DNA of 64,000 bases, taken from Lysobacter enzymogenes. GTDB taxonomy: Bacteria > Pseudomonadota > Gammaproteobacteria > Xanthomonadales > Xanthomonadaceae. Numbering within the stretch: the stretch's first letter is position 1; every line of letters starts with the position of its first letter. The notes under the pieces are model-generated. The model worked only from the letters and a program-made list of their open reading frames with translations. It was not told where the DNA came from and did no database searches. Location of the stretch: assembly GCF_017355525.1 (NCBI RefSeq), contig NZ_CP067395.1, positions 682,001 to 746,000 of the forward strand, given 5' to 3'. Made by a program: the position numbers and the translations under genes. This document shows, one piece after another, positions 49,501 to 59,193 of the stretch.

Positions 49501-52500
49501 GCGAAGGCACCCAGTCGCTGAATCCGTTCCTGCCCGCGTCGGCGTTCGCCGCCGAGCCCGGCGCCGGCGAGCTGCGCTTCAGCGCGCAGAACCTGCGCGG
49601 CGGCGGCCTCGCCGGCGGCGGCACGCTGAGCCTGTACGCGCGCGACATCCTGATCGGCGCGGCGGCGGCCGACCCGCTCGCCGGCGATGCGCGCACGCTG
49701 CGCCTCGACGCCGGTTTCTTCCGCGACGGCGATTTCGGCGCCTACGATCTGGTCGCGCGCCACGACGCGCGCATCCTTGCCGGCACCCAGCTGAGCGTGT
49801 CGCAGCGCAATTTCCTGCCGAACCTCGACGCGTTGCGCGGACTGGCCAGCGGCGGCGATCTCTACGCCGGGCTGGATGCCGCCGGTGCGGGCCGGTACGG
49901 CGCGTTCGGCCGCCTCGACGACTACCACCGCGACGCCGCCGACTTCTTCCTCGAAGCCGGCGCGGCCACCGGCCGCACCCTGCCGAACGTGGCCGGGCTC
50001 GATCAGGTCCGCGACACGCTGACGCTGGAACGCGGCGCGCAGGTGCAGGTCGACGCCGGCGGCGCGGTGCGCCTGGGTTCGCGCGGCCAGCTGACCGTGC
50101 TGGGTTCGGTGATCGCGCACGGCGGCAGCATCGATCTGTCCGGCGACACCTCGAGCACGGCCTTGTCGCCGTCGCACAGCCCATCGCAGGTGGATTACTG
50201 GCGCGCGGACAAATCGGTGTGGGTCGGCAAGGACGCGGTGCTGGATGTCTCCGGCGTGGCGCTGCTCGACCCGTTCAAGGCGCCGCTGCCGAACGGCGGC
50301 GCGGTGCCGCGCGACGGCAAGCTGCTCGACGGCGGCCGCATCCGCCTGAGCAACGACGGCGGTTATGTGGTGGTCGAGCAGGGCGTGCGCCTGGATCTGT
50401 CCGGCGCGCGCGCGATCTTCGACCTGCCGGCCGACAGCGGCGCGATCGGCCAGGCGCCGCTGCAGGCGCGCGCGGTGTGGAGCGACGGCGGCGAGCTGGT
50501 GCTGGCCGCGGCCGGCGGCCTGTTCTTCGACGGCCGCATCCAGGCCGCCGGCGGCGACGCGCAGGCGCGCGGCGGCAGCGTGCAGCTGCTGACCGCGCAA
50601 AGCGTGCGGCCGCTCGACGTCAGCGGCGGCCGCGCGCCGCTGGCGACGTCGCAGATCGTGTTCCACCAAAGCGGCAGCCGGCTCGATGCGTCCGCGCGCG
50701 CGGGCGGGGCGATCGAGCCGGGCCGCGACACGCCTTCGGGCACGATGCATTTCCAGGCCGACTCGCTCGACGGTTCCGGAGTCGACACGCTGCTGGTCGG
50801 GATCGGCGAAGACGGCCTGATCCGCGGCCCCGGCATCGCGCCGGTGCTGTTCGACGGCGACGTGACCCTGTCGCCGGCGCGCGCGCTGATGATCAACGCG
50901 CGTGCGTTCCAGGCCGGCGGCGAACGCGGCGCGGCGACGCTGCGTTCGGCCTACGTATCGCTGCAAGGCCTCGGCGACGACCCCGCGACGGCGCTGCCGG
51001 AACCCGGCAAGCCCGGCGCGGCGACGCTGAAGGTCGAGGCCGGCTTCATCGACATCGGCGGACGCGTGGCGCTGCGCAACTTCGCCGACGCCGCCTTCGA
51101 CAGCCGCGGCGACATCCGCTTCCACACGCCGAGCCTCTACCAGAGCGCGACGATCAACAACGAAGTGCAGCTGGTGCCGGGCGAACTGCTGAGCGGCGGC
51201 AACCTGTCGTTCCGCGCCGCGCAGCTGTATCCGGCCAGCGGCGAGACCTTCATCGTGCGCGCGCTCGGCGCCAAGGACGCGGCCGGCGTCCGCGCCGACA
51301 CCGCGATCCGCATCGCCGGCAACGGCGCGGCCGCGCCGCTGCCGCTGTCGGCCGGCGGCAAGCTGCTGCTGGACGCCACCGACATCGAACAGGCCGGTAC
51401 GTTGCGCGCGCCGGCCGGGCAGATCGTGCTCGGCGCGGCCAACGCCGACGACCCGGCGACCCGCGCGCTGTTCAACCAGCTCGCGCTGACGTCGACGCGC
51501 ACGGTGACGCTGGCGCCGGGCAGCCTGACTTCGGTCTCGCTCGACGGCCGCGTGCTGCCGTACGGCAAGACCGTGGATTCGCTGCAATGGGACGGCAACG
51601 AGGTCGAGCAGCGCCTGACCGCGCCGCCGCTCAAGCGCATCTCGCTCGACGGCGCGCAGCTGTCGTTGCAGGACGGCGCGCGCGTCGACCTGTCCGGCGG
51701 CGGCGATCTGCAGGCGTTCGAATGGATCGCCGGCACCGGCGGCAGCCGCGACGTGCTGTCGAGCTTCGCGGTGAACTACGCCGACGGCGGCAGCGGCACG
51801 CGCGCGCCGCTGTATGCCGACGGCCGCGAGGTCTATGCGATCGTGCCGGGCGCGCAGTCGCCGCTGGCGGCGAGCGACCCGCTGTTGAGCCAGGGCGCCG
51901 GCGCCAGCCAGGTCGGCAAGTCGGTGTATCTGTCCGGCGTGCCGGGGCTGGCCGACGGCGTCTACACCTTGCTGCCGGGCCGCTACGCGACCTTGCCGGG
52001 CGCGTTCCGCGTGGTCCAGCGCAGCGGCGGCCAGGACGCGTTGTCGAGCCAGAATCTGACCGCGCCGGACGGCACCCACCGCGTCGCCGGTTACTACGTC
52101 GACTCGCTCAGCGGCGCGCGCGATGCGCGTTCGCAGTCGTTCGACGTGCAGTCGGCGGCGGTGTGGGGCCAGTACTCGCAATACCAGCTCAGCCGCGCCA
52201 ACAAGTTCTTCTCCGAACAGGCGGCCAAGGCCGGTCGTTTCGCCCCGCAGCTGCCGCGCGACGGCGGCCAGCTGGTGCTCAGCGCGCAGCGCGCGCTGGA
52301 ACTGGCCGCGCGCCTGGACGTGGCCGCCGCCGACGGCGGCGCGGCCGCGCAGATCGACGTGGTCGCCGACGCGATCCAGATCCGCGGCCGCAACCAGGCC
52401 GCGCGCGAAGGCTATGTGCAGCTCGACGCCGGCCAGCTCAGCGCGCTCGGCGCCGGCAGCCTGCTGATCGGCGGCGTGCGCGAGCGCGGCAGCGACGGCA

Positions 52501-55500
52501 CCGCGATCTCGGCGCGCGCGCGCGACGTGCTGGTGTCCAACGACGCCGCCTCGCCGCTGCAAGGTCCCGAGATCGTGCTGGTGGCCAAGGCCGGCGACGG
52601 CAGCCAGGGCGTGCGCATCGAGGACGGCAGCGTGATCCAGGCGCGCGGCACCCTGGCCGGCGCCGGCGATCTGCAGTTGGTGATCGGCCAGAACGCCGAC
52701 AGCGCCAGCAACCGCCCCGCGATCAGCGGCGACGGCGCGCTGCTGCGGGTGTCCAACGCCGGCGCGGCGACCCTGCAACGGCGCGGCCTGCCGGCGTTCG
52801 AGCAATCGCACGGCCTGCTCGACGTCGGCGCCGGCGCGCGCCTGGACGGCGGCGCGGCGCTGATGCTCGACGCCTCCGGCAACGCCCGCGTCGACGCCAG
52901 CGCGGTGCTGGCCGGGCGCGACATCCAGGCCAGCAGCGGGCGGGTGGTGTTCAGCGCCGACCCGGATGCGCGCTACGACGGCTTCGTGGTCGGCCGCAAC
53001 ACCCTCGCGCAGTTCGGCCAGGCCCAGCGGGTGAGCCTGCGCAGCTACGGCGAAATGGCGTTCTACGGCGACATCGAAGTCGACAGCGACCGCGAACTCA
53101 ACCTCAGTGCGCGCCGCTTCGGCGGCGACGGCGGCGCGGTGCGGCTGAGCGCGCAGCGCCTGAGCCTGGGCAACGAACTCGGCGTGCGGGGCGGCCCCGC
53201 CGGCGACGCGCCGGCCGGGCCCGGCACGCTGCAATTGCGCGGCGATACGGTCGCCTTCAGCGGCGGCGATTCGCAGTTCGCCGGTTTCGCCAAGGTGTCG
53301 GTCGACGCGGCCAAGCAGATTTCCGCCGGCGGCCGCGGCAGCGTCGATTTCGGCGCGGCGGATCTGCGCCTGCAAGCGCCGGTGATCCAGGCCGATGGCG
53401 GCGCCGACCAGAGCCTGCGCAGCAGCGGCGCGATCACGTTGGCTCGCGTCGGCGACGCCGCGGCCGACGCGGCGCGGCCGCAGGGCGGCGCGCTGGAACT
53501 GCGCGGCGCCAGCATCGCCGGCAGCGCGCTGATCCGGGCAAATTCCGGCCGCGCGACCCTGGTCGCGACCCAGGGCGACGTGCGCCTGGACGCGGGCAGC
53601 GCGATCGACGTGTCGGCGTTGCCGAAGGCGATCTTCGACCAACCGGTGTACGCGCCGGGCGGGCGGATCGAACTGCGCGCCGAGCGCGGCTCGATTGCAT
53701 TGGCCAACGGCGCGCAGCTGGACGTGTCGGCCGCGGCCGGCGGCGGCGACGCCGGCGAGCTGCGCCTGCTCGCGCCGCAGGGCGCGATCGCGCTCGACGG
53801 CGCGCTCAAGGGCGCGGCGCCGAAGGGGCAGGGCGGCCGCATCGAACTCGACAGCGGCGCGGCGCTGGACCTGGACACGCTGGCGCAGCGGCTGGCGCAA
53901 AGCGGCATCGACCGCAGCATCGCGGTGCGCAGCCGCAGCGGCGACCTGCAACTCAGCGCCGGCCAGAGCCTGAAGGCGCGCGAGGTCAGCCTGATCGCCG
54001 ACGGCGGCAGCGACGTGCTGCTGCGCGACGCGGCCAACGGCAACGTGCGCATCCTCGGCGACATCGACGCCTCCGGCAGCGCCGGCGGCCGGATCGAGCT
54101 GTACGGCCGCCACGGCGTCGACCTGCAAGGCCGCCTGCTCGCCAACGGCAGCGCCGCCGGCAAGCGCGGCGGCACCGTGCGCATCGGCACCAGCGGCCGC
54201 AGCGACGGCACCCTCAACGAGTCGTTCGGCTATCAGAACGTCGCCAGCGACGCGGCCGGCGTCATCCGCATCGGCCGCGACGCGCTGATCGACGTGCGCG
54301 GCGGCAGCGCCGGCGGTTTGTCCGGCGGCAAGGTCGAACTGCGCGCGCCGCTGCTGGTCGGCGGCGACGTCAACGTCGCGGTCGACAATCCTGCGTCGAT
54401 CGTCGGCGCGCGCGAGGTCGGGCTGGAAGCGTACGCGGTGTGGAGCGCCGGCGACGCGGTCAATCCCGAGCATCCCGAGCGCCATTTCGACGGCATCGTC
54501 GATCCGGCCGGCTGGTACGGTTCCGACGGCCAGCTCGTCGCCGGCAAGTGGCGCGACGCCAGCGGCGCCGAACTGGCCGCGCCGCAGACGCCGGAGCAGC
54601 TCGCGCTCTACCTCAAGACCCACTACTTCACGCCCGACGCGGCCAACGCGGCGCACCAGGGTTTCTACGGCTACCTCAACGGCGACAGCGTCGAGCACAC
54701 GCCCGGCACCCTGATGCGTTTCGCCCAGGCCCCGGGCTTCGCCTTCGGCGAGCGCTTCGCCGGCATTGCGAATTTCCGCGCGCGTCCCGGCATCGAGCTG
54801 CAAAATCCCGACGCGAGCCGCGACGGCGGCGCGATCCGGGTGTTGACCAACTGGAACCTCAACTCCGGCGACCGCAACGCGCCGGACTTCCGCTACCAGG
54901 GCGCCGCGCCGGTGCTGACCCTGCGCGCGGCCGGCGACGTGCAGGTCAACGCCAGCATCAGCGACGGCTTCTACAACTACAACGCCGCCGGCAGCGGCGC
55001 GGTCGGCAACTACGACGGCTCGGTCGCCGCGCGCATGACCTGGCTGCAGAACAATCCGCTGAGCATGCCCGACAGCGAACAGTTCCTGCCCGCGCCGCAG
55101 CCGTACGATCCGAACGACGAATCCGGCCAGTACTACGGCCAGTACGACGAACTGTTCGGCATGATGACCAAGCCCGACAGCGCGCTCGACAACATCGTCG
55201 GCCCCGGCACCTCGCTGATGGGCTTCATCGACCTGCTGATCTCGATCGCCGGCACCGGCGACGCCGGCATCGCCGAGCCCGCGCCGCCGACCGGCCCCGG
55301 CGACTACGCCGGTTATCTGGACCGTTACCGCAGCTACGTGCTCGACCTGGCCAACCGCGTCGCCAACGGCGAAGTGCCGCCGATGACCTGGGTGCCGCGT
55401 CTGCCGGTGCTCGGCCCGGTGCCGCCGGCCGCCGACCGCACGCCGATGCTGCAGGCCAGCGCCGAACGGCCGACGCCGTGGCTGGAGCAACAGCTCGCCG

Positions 55501-58500
55501 GCGGCGACAGCAGCCGCTACCGCTTCGTCGCCGGCGCCGATTTCACCAGCGTCGCGCCCGACCGCGCCGGCAGCGGCGCGGCCGACATCGTGTTCGACGG
55601 CCACACCACTTTGCGCAAGAACGGCCAGAGCGATCTGTTGTTGCCGAACGTGCTGCGCACCGGCACCGGCGAGATCGAACTGGTCGCCGCGCGCGACGTG
55701 CGCTTCGCCGACCGCGACGCGCCGGCCAGCGTCTACACCGCCGGCCGCCCGGGCGAGGGCACCCGCGCCGACACCTCGCGGCCGCGGGTCGAAGGCGCAA
55801 GCTCGCCGCAGAACCTGGGCGGCCCGCTGGTCGCGGTCACCGGCGCGGTCAATCCGGAAGCCGCCGGCGACCTCAGCCTGCGCGCCGGCCGCGACATCGT
55901 CGGCAACCGCCAGATCCGCGACAGCGACGGCCGCCGCAGCGGCGTCGCCGGCAGCTATCTGGTCCAGTACTGGTGGCCGTGGATGCAGACCGGCAACGTC
56001 GCCGACGCCGACGGCCGCCTGATCTCGACCTCGATCAACTTCGGCGGCTTCGCCCAGGGCCTGCTCAGCGTCGGCGGCGACATCCGCCTCGACGCCGGCC
56101 GCGATCTGGTCGAAGTGTCGGCGTCCTCGCCGACCACGTGGCTGCGCGACGGCGCCGGCGGCCTGCGCCGTTTCGGCGGCGGCGACCTGCGCGCCAGCGC
56201 CGGCCGCGACGTGCTCGGCGGCGATTTCTTCGTCTCCCAGGGCGAGGGCTCGCTCAACGCCGGCGGCCGCATCGGTTCGGCCTACGACCTGAACGTGCCG
56301 GTGTTTATCGAGAACGTCAGCAGCCAGACCACGACGATGAGCTCCGGCGTGGCGCCGATCCTGGCGATGCAGGACGCGCGCTGGAACGTCGGCGCCAGCG
56401 GCGACGTCGACATCGGCCGGGTGCTCAATCCCTCGTACGCGCGCCTGAGCGAGCGCGAGGTCGATTCGCAGAGCTTCGGCGCCGATGCCGCGCTCAACGC
56501 GGTCTCGACCACCGGCGACGTGCAGCTCGGCAGCCTGCTGCTCGGCGATGCGCTGTTCGCTTACGGCGGCCGCGACCCGAACCGCCCGCAGGCGCCGTAC
56601 AACATCGGCAGCAGCTCGCTGTTCGCGCAGGTGCTGCCGGGTTCGCTGAGCCTGACCGCGATCGCCGGAGACGTGCGCGTGCGCAACGGCGGCCAGCTGT
56701 TCCCGTCCGTGCGCGGCGGCCTGAGCCTGCTCGCCGGCGGCGACGTGCTGCTGTACGCCGACGCGTTCCCGCGCCTGGACACGCTGCGCCTGCTCGACAT
56801 CGACCCGGCCTGGATGCCGTCGCCGCTGCAACCGCTGTCGAGCCTGCCGGAACAGACCGCGTTCGACTTCTCGCGCCTGGACGTGTTCATCCCCAGCCGC
56901 GACCAGCGCGCCAACCTGCACCGCGACGACCGCGAGCCGGCGCGGGTGTACGCGCTCGGCGACATCGTCAACGGCCAGCCGGACCAGCGCCAGAGCTTCA
57001 ACACCCTGACCCTGGAACTGCCGAAGCCGGCGACGATCCGCGCCGGCCGCGACATCGTCGACCTCGACCTGCGCGGACAGAACTACCGCGCCAGCGACGC
57101 CACCCGCGTGCTGGCCGGACGCGATCTGTACTACCGTCCGCTCGGCCGCAGCATCAGCGGCCGGGTCAGCCGCTACAACTGGATGGAACTCGGCGGGCCG
57201 GGCAGCTTCGAAATCCAGGCCGGGCGCGATCTGGGCCCGTTCACGTCGGCCAACGAGGCCTACGCGTTCAACCAACTGCGCGCCGAAGGCGGCGGCATCC
57301 GCACCATCGGCAACCGCGACAACGCCGGGCTGGGCTACGACGGCGCCGATCTGGTCGTGCGCTTCGGCGTCGCGCCGGGCATCGACACGCGCGCGTTCGC
57401 CGCGCGCTATCTCGATCCGGCCGGCGAAGAATCCGCGGCGTACGCGGGCTGGCTCGCCGCCTACGTGCGCCAGCAGCGCCGCGACGCCGGCGGCAACGGC
57501 GACGCCGAGCTGTCGCCGCAGCAGGCCTGGGCCGAGTTCGCGCAACTGCCCGAAGCGGCGCAGCAGCGTCTGGTCGACAAGGTGTTCCTGGACCTGCTCG
57601 AACGCGCCGGCCGCGACAACAAGAACCCGGCCAGCCCCGAGTTCGGCAAGTACGCCGCCGGCTACCGCGCGATCAACACCTTGTTCCCGTCGGCGCTGGG
57701 CTACACCGCCAACCGCCTCGACGGCGGCGCCAACGGCGCCGACGCGCCGGTCGCGACCGGACGCATGGACATGCGCGGCTCGACCGTGCAGACCCAGCAG
57801 GGCGGCGACGTGCGCATCCTCGGCCCCGGCGGCGAAGTGCTGGTCGGCAGCGTGGCCGCGCCGCCGCTGGTGACCAACAACCGCGGCGAGACCGTGATCG
57901 GCCCGAACCAGCAAGGCGTGCTGACGTTGGATGTCGGCGACATCGGCATCTTCACCGACCGCAGCGTGCTGCTGGCGCAGAGCCGCATCTTCACCCAGCG
58001 CGGCGGCGACCTGACGATCTGGAGTTCGAACGGCGACATCAACGCCGGCAAGGGCGCCAAGACCTCGTCGGACAAGCCGCCGGTGCGTTACGTCTGCGAC
58101 GTCGACCAGTACTGCCGGATCGACGCGCGCGGCCTGGTCACCGGCGCCGGCATCGCCACCTTGCAGACCGCCGCGGCCGGCAAGGCCGGCGACGCGGTAC
58201 TGATCGCCCCGCGCGGCACCATCGACGCCGGCGACGCCGGCATCCGCATCGGCGGCAATCTGATCGTCGCCGCGCAGACCATCGCCAACGCCGACAACAT
58301 CCAGGTCGACGGCAACTCCATCGGCATCCCGGTCGCGCGCAACGTCGACACCGGCGCGCTCAGCGCGGCCTCGTCGGCCAGTTCCGGCGTCAACGCGGTC
58401 GCCGAGCAGATGGCGGAAAAGCGTCCGGCGATGGGCGGCCGCGATTTGCCGGCGGTGATCTCGGTGCAGGTGATCGGCTTCGGCCAATGCGAGGCCAACA

Positions 58501-58526
58501 ACCCGCGCTGCGCGAACTCGCCGTAA
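46548..58526 (+). CDS. Giant filamentous-haemagglutinin-like exoprotein (TpsA)
   Basis: 3,992 residues. Signal peptide with an extended n-region (1-39, ending GGVAHAD). TPS secretion domain about 120-300: VTVTIEQTQKKAILSWESFN, GRRTTVYFDQRGGNQ, LLNRNGVVFGGTSQVNTRSL. Then about 2,300 residues of repetitive G/A/D-rich beta-helix (recurrent ALDVSGG, GGRIxL, RGGDI phrases). Residues about 2,650-3,990 are a less repetitive DUF3739-like region (GWYGSDGQLVAGKW, HTTLRKNGQSDLLLPN, SYLVQYWWPWMQTGNVAD). Only four cysteines exist: 3850/3856 and 3981/3988. ATG has aagga upstream. Exported by the TpsB at 38777; surface adhesin or contact factor. A terminator follows. Confidence 0.93.
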   Translation: MTRKPLAGNDSGRPSPARLRLLALSAAISLALVGGVAHADPNPFARRGADPAAQAARSVQQQGLQSAQAQRMAQRSLDAFAQAARVRSALDAAQVAARAAAAASAAANQVPDGLVQGGLKVAAGVRFEPGAIAVEDPRLNQSKLWLGAKGPTQNNDAGGNVTVTIEQTQKKAILSWESFNIGRRTTVYFDQRGGNQSGGGNDWIALNRVDDPSGRPSQIFGQIKAEGSVYLLNRNGVVFGGTSQVNTRSLLASSLNLFSNDIAQSNRIFIGEGVRRAKADVAVLTSELAEFGGGAAARPQASGDIRIDAGAQIKTGSGGFALIAAPNLSNAGSVIAEDGHAQLAAVVGAFSTPAPAGASNELSLRYSGVAPQASAPNAGYGRLDNTGIVASKRGTVTLTGYDLHQDGYVGTTTSVSRPGRISIVAANHSRSAGVDKPADLSGSTGGKLSFGSASVTAILPERDGETTTSAATADKAFQAPNAVLAAAQMRLQENALVLMPGAKLDLVGMEPLRDGTSKPEVARIQIDRGAQINVAGLADVLRPMSDNFITIERIGENELADSPLLRGGAFYRKKVVLDARARGVTDDGRAWVGSPLFNAAGYADQRPRGIDQLLVDGGTINVSVREFVARGGSVIDVSGGFLHYQGGMVETPRVIGADGRTYRLAGADPSQSYLGFAGQFSLDHQRWNVREYFYSAFARSDRYYESDYVQGGDGGELNIVLRQDAGADASRVDTGLVLAGELRANAESGRDQRERGTPALGGKLSVSVSGAGYGQWTLQNGAVPDVAADFSMQQRLTQGQGGTLSAQALNQAGFGTVELSDKLSRIDVAGDAHLQVDAGGRIALSGARVNVAGTLQADSGEIALSATSENDPNPEAGARRGITVQSGGRLLARGQWVNDRDRVADQRQGGAHIDAGRISLSVSEYPLLNGAGGGRDASGSIVLDPGALLDVSGGGRILPNGQLAAKDGVPLGRGGDIALKLYQPREGTQSLNPFLPASAFAAEPGAGELRFSAQNLRGGGLAGGGTLSLYARDILIGAAAADPLAGDARTLRLDAGFFRDGDFGAYDLVARHDARILAGTQLSVSQRNFLPNLDALRGLASGGDLYAGLDAAGAGRYGAFGRLDDYHRDAADFFLEAGAATGRTLPNVAGLDQVRDTLTLERGAQVQVDAGGAVRLGSRGQLTVLGSVIAHGGSIDLSGDTSSTALSPSHSPSQVDYWRADKSVWVGKDAVLDVSGVALLDPFKAPLPNGGAVPRDGKLLDGGRIRLSNDGGYVVVEQGVRLDLSGARAIFDLPADSGAIGQAPLQARAVWSDGGELVLAAAGGLFFDGRIQAAGGDAQARGGSVQLLTAQSVRPLDVSGGRAPLATSQIVFHQSGSRLDASARAGGAIEPGRDTPSGTMHFQADSLDGSGVDTLLVGIGEDGLIRGPGIAPVLFDGDVTLSPARALMINARAFQAGGERGAATLRSAYVSLQGLGDDPATALPEPGKPGAATLKVEAGFIDIGGRVALRNFADAAFDSRGDIRFHTPSLYQSATINNEVQLVPGELLSGGNLSFRAAQLYPASGETFIVRALGAKDAAGVRADTAIRIAGNGAAAPLPLSAGGKLLLDATDIEQAGTLRAPAGQIVLGAANADDPATRALFNQLALTSTRTVTLAPGSLTSVSLDGRVLPYGKTVDSLQWDGNEVEQRLTAPPLKRISLDGAQLSLQDGARVDLSGGGDLQAFEWIAGTGGSRDVLSSFAVNYADGGSGTRAPLYADGREVYAIVPGAQSPLAASDPLLSQGAGASQVGKSVYLSGVPGLADGVYTLLPGRYATLPGAFRVVQRSGGQDALSSQNLTAPDGTHRVAGYYVDSLSGARDARSQSFDVQSAAVWGQYSQYQLSRANKFFSEQAAKAGRFAPQLPRDGGQLVLSAQRALELAARLDVAAADGGAAAQIDVVADAIQIRGRNQAAREGYVQLDAGQLSALGAGSLLIGGVRERGSDGTAISARARDVLVSNDAASPLQGPEIVLVAKAGDGSQGVRIEDGSVIQARGTLAGAGDLQLVIGQNADSASNRPAISGDGALLRVSNAGAATLQRRGLPAFEQSHGLLDVGAGARLDGGAALMLDASGNARVDASAVLAGRDIQASSGRVVFSADPDARYDGFVVGRNTLAQFGQAQRVSLRSYGEMAFYGDIEVDSDRELNLSARRFGGDGGAVRLSAQRLSLGNELGVRGGPAGDAPAGPGTLQLRGDTVAFSGGDSQFAGFAKVSVDAAKQISAGGRGSVDFGAADLRLQAPVIQADGGADQSLRSSGAITLARVGDAAADAARPQGGALELRGASIAGSALIRANSGRATLVATQGDVRLDAGSAIDVSALPKAIFDQPVYAPGGRIELRAERGSIALANGAQLDVSAAAGGGDAGELRLLAPQGAIALDGALKGAAPKGQGGRIELDSGAALDLDTLAQRLAQSGIDRSIAVRSRSGDLQLSAGQSLKAREVSLIADGGSDVLLRDAANGNVRILGDIDASGSAGGRIELYGRHGVDLQGRLLANGSAAGKRGGTVRIGTSGRSDGTLNESFGYQNVASDAAGVIRIGRDALIDVRGGSAGGLSGGKVELRAPLLVGGDVNVAVDNPASIVGAREVGLEAYAVWSAGDAVNPEHPERHFDGIVDPAGWYGSDGQLVAGKWRDASGAELAAPQTPEQLALYLKTHYFTPDAANAAHQGFYGYLNGDSVEHTPGTLMRFAQAPGFAFGERFAGIANFRARPGIELQNPDASRDGGAIRVLTNWNLNSGDRNAPDFRYQGAAPVLTLRAAGDVQVNASISDGFYNYNAAGSGAVGNYDGSVAARMTWLQNNPLSMPDSEQFLPAPQPYDPNDESGQYYGQYDELFGMMTKPDSALDNIVGPGTSLMGFIDLLISIAGTGDAGIAEPAPPTGPGDYAGYLDRYRSYVLDLANRVANGEVPPMTWVPRLPVLGPVPPAADRTPMLQASAERPTPWLEQQLAGGDSSRYRFVAGADFTSVAPDRAGSGAADIVFDGHTTLRKNGQSDLLLPNVLRTGTGEIELVAARDVRFADRDAPASVYTAGRPGEGTRADTSRPRVEGASSPQNLGGPLVAVTGAVNPEAAGDLSLRAGRDIVGNRQIRDSDGRRSGVAGSYLVQYWWPWMQTGNVADADGRLISTSINFGGFAQGLLSVGGDIRLDAGRDLVEVSASSPTTWLRDGAGGLRRFGGGDLRASAGRDVLGGDFFVSQGEGSLNAGGRIGSAYDLNVPVFIENVSSQTTTMSSGVAPILAMQDARWNVGASGDVDIGRVLNPSYARLSEREVDSQSFGADAALNAVSTTGDVQLGSLLLGDALFAYGGRDPNRPQAPYNIGSSSLFAQVLPGSLSLTAIAGDVRVRNGGQLFPSVRGGLSLLAGGDVLLYADAFPRLDTLRLLDIDPAWMPSPLQPLSSLPEQTAFDFSRLDVFIPSRDQRANLHRDDREPARVYALGDIVNGQPDQRQSFNTLTLELPKPATIRAGRDIVDLDLRGQNYRASDATRVLAGRDLYYRPLGRSISGRVSRYNWMELGGPGSFEIQAGRDLGPFTSANEAYAFNQLRAEGGGIRTIGNRDNAGLGYDGADLVVRFGVAPGIDTRAFAARYLDPAGEESAAYAGWLAAYVRQQRRDAGGNGDAELSPQQAWAEFAQLPEAAQQRLVDKVFLDLLERAGRDNKNPASPEFGKYAAGYRAINTLFPSALGYTANRLDGGANGADAPVATGRMDMRGSTVQTQQGGDVRILGPGGEVLVGSVAAPPLVTNNRGETVIGPNQQGVLTLDVGDIGIFTDRSVLLAQSRIFTQRGGDLTIWSSNGDINAGKGAKTSSDKPPVRYVCDVDQYCRIDARGLVTGAGIATLQTAAAGKAGDAVLIAPRGTIDAGDAGIRIGGNLIVAAQTIANADNIQVDGNSIGIPVARNVDTGALSAASSASSGVNAVAEQMAEKRPAMGGRDLPAVISVQVIGFGQCEANNPRCANSP

Positions 58527-58570
58527 CGACTGGCGCCGACGCCTCGGCGCGAGGGCAGGGCAACGAAACG

Positions 58571-58600
58571 GGGCGGCCGACAGGCCGCCCTTCTTTTTTC
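58571..58600 (+). terminator. Rho-independent terminator after tpsA
   Basis: gggcggcc-gaca-ggccgccc then ttcttttttc; perfect 8-bp stem, 45 bp past the stop. Confidence 0.92.
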
Positions 58601-58650
58601 TGCAAGCGCCGCACCTGCGTGTCAGCCAGCCTGGACGCAACGCCCACGCC

Positions 58651-58745
58651 CTCCCTGTAGGAGCTGCGCAAGCTGCGACCGCGAAAACTGAACAACGCCG
58701 TAACCTCCAGCTCCCTCCCTGTAGGAGCTGCGCAAGCTGCGACCA
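58651..58745. repeat. Two direct copies of a variant GTAG repeat
   Basis: ctccctgtaggagctgcgca... at 58651 and again at 58715, a 64-bp period, each continuing agctgcgacc and then gaaaacYRAAcaacgccg. Both have a T-T mismatch in the middle of the hairpin stem (GCTGC-gcaa-GCTGC), unlike the other REPs here. Confidence 0.8.
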
Positions 58746-59193
58746 CGAAAACCAAACAACGCCGCAATTTTCATCACTGCGTTGCCGAAAGAACGATGAC
58801 TGTTCGACTGTCGTTCCCGCACAAACACTCGCGCGACATCGCAGCGCATCATCCCGTCGCGAACCCGGCAAGCGCTGCGAACCGCGCACGCAGACAGCAA
58901 CGCCGCATCCGCACACGCCGCCGCCACGATCTCCATCGCCAGCGAGTCTCCACGCCACTGCGAATCGCTGAGAACCTCGCCCGGTTTTCGCAACGCCGAT
59001 TGCGAGCCAGGAAACCCGCGCAAACCAACACACCCGCAGCGCCGATTCCCACGCAGATGACAGTTGATCCGCGTCGCAATCGCACTCTGGACTCATCGCT
59101 CATGACCGTGACGCAGTGCGCGCACAAGCTGTCATCTACGTAACCGCGTCGTCGCGCGCAGACACAAAACCTTCGCATCGACTACGAAAACAC

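Noticed and set aside
46389..59096. A 4,235-codon open frame on the minus strand and a 3,893-codon +2 frame opposite tpsA
   Set aside because: Shadows created by GC-rich codon bias and the G/A/D-rich repeats of tpsA. Their translations are Arg/Ala/Gly/Val strings with no signal, domain or ribosome-binding site, whereas the tpsA frame has a signal peptide and a TPS domain.
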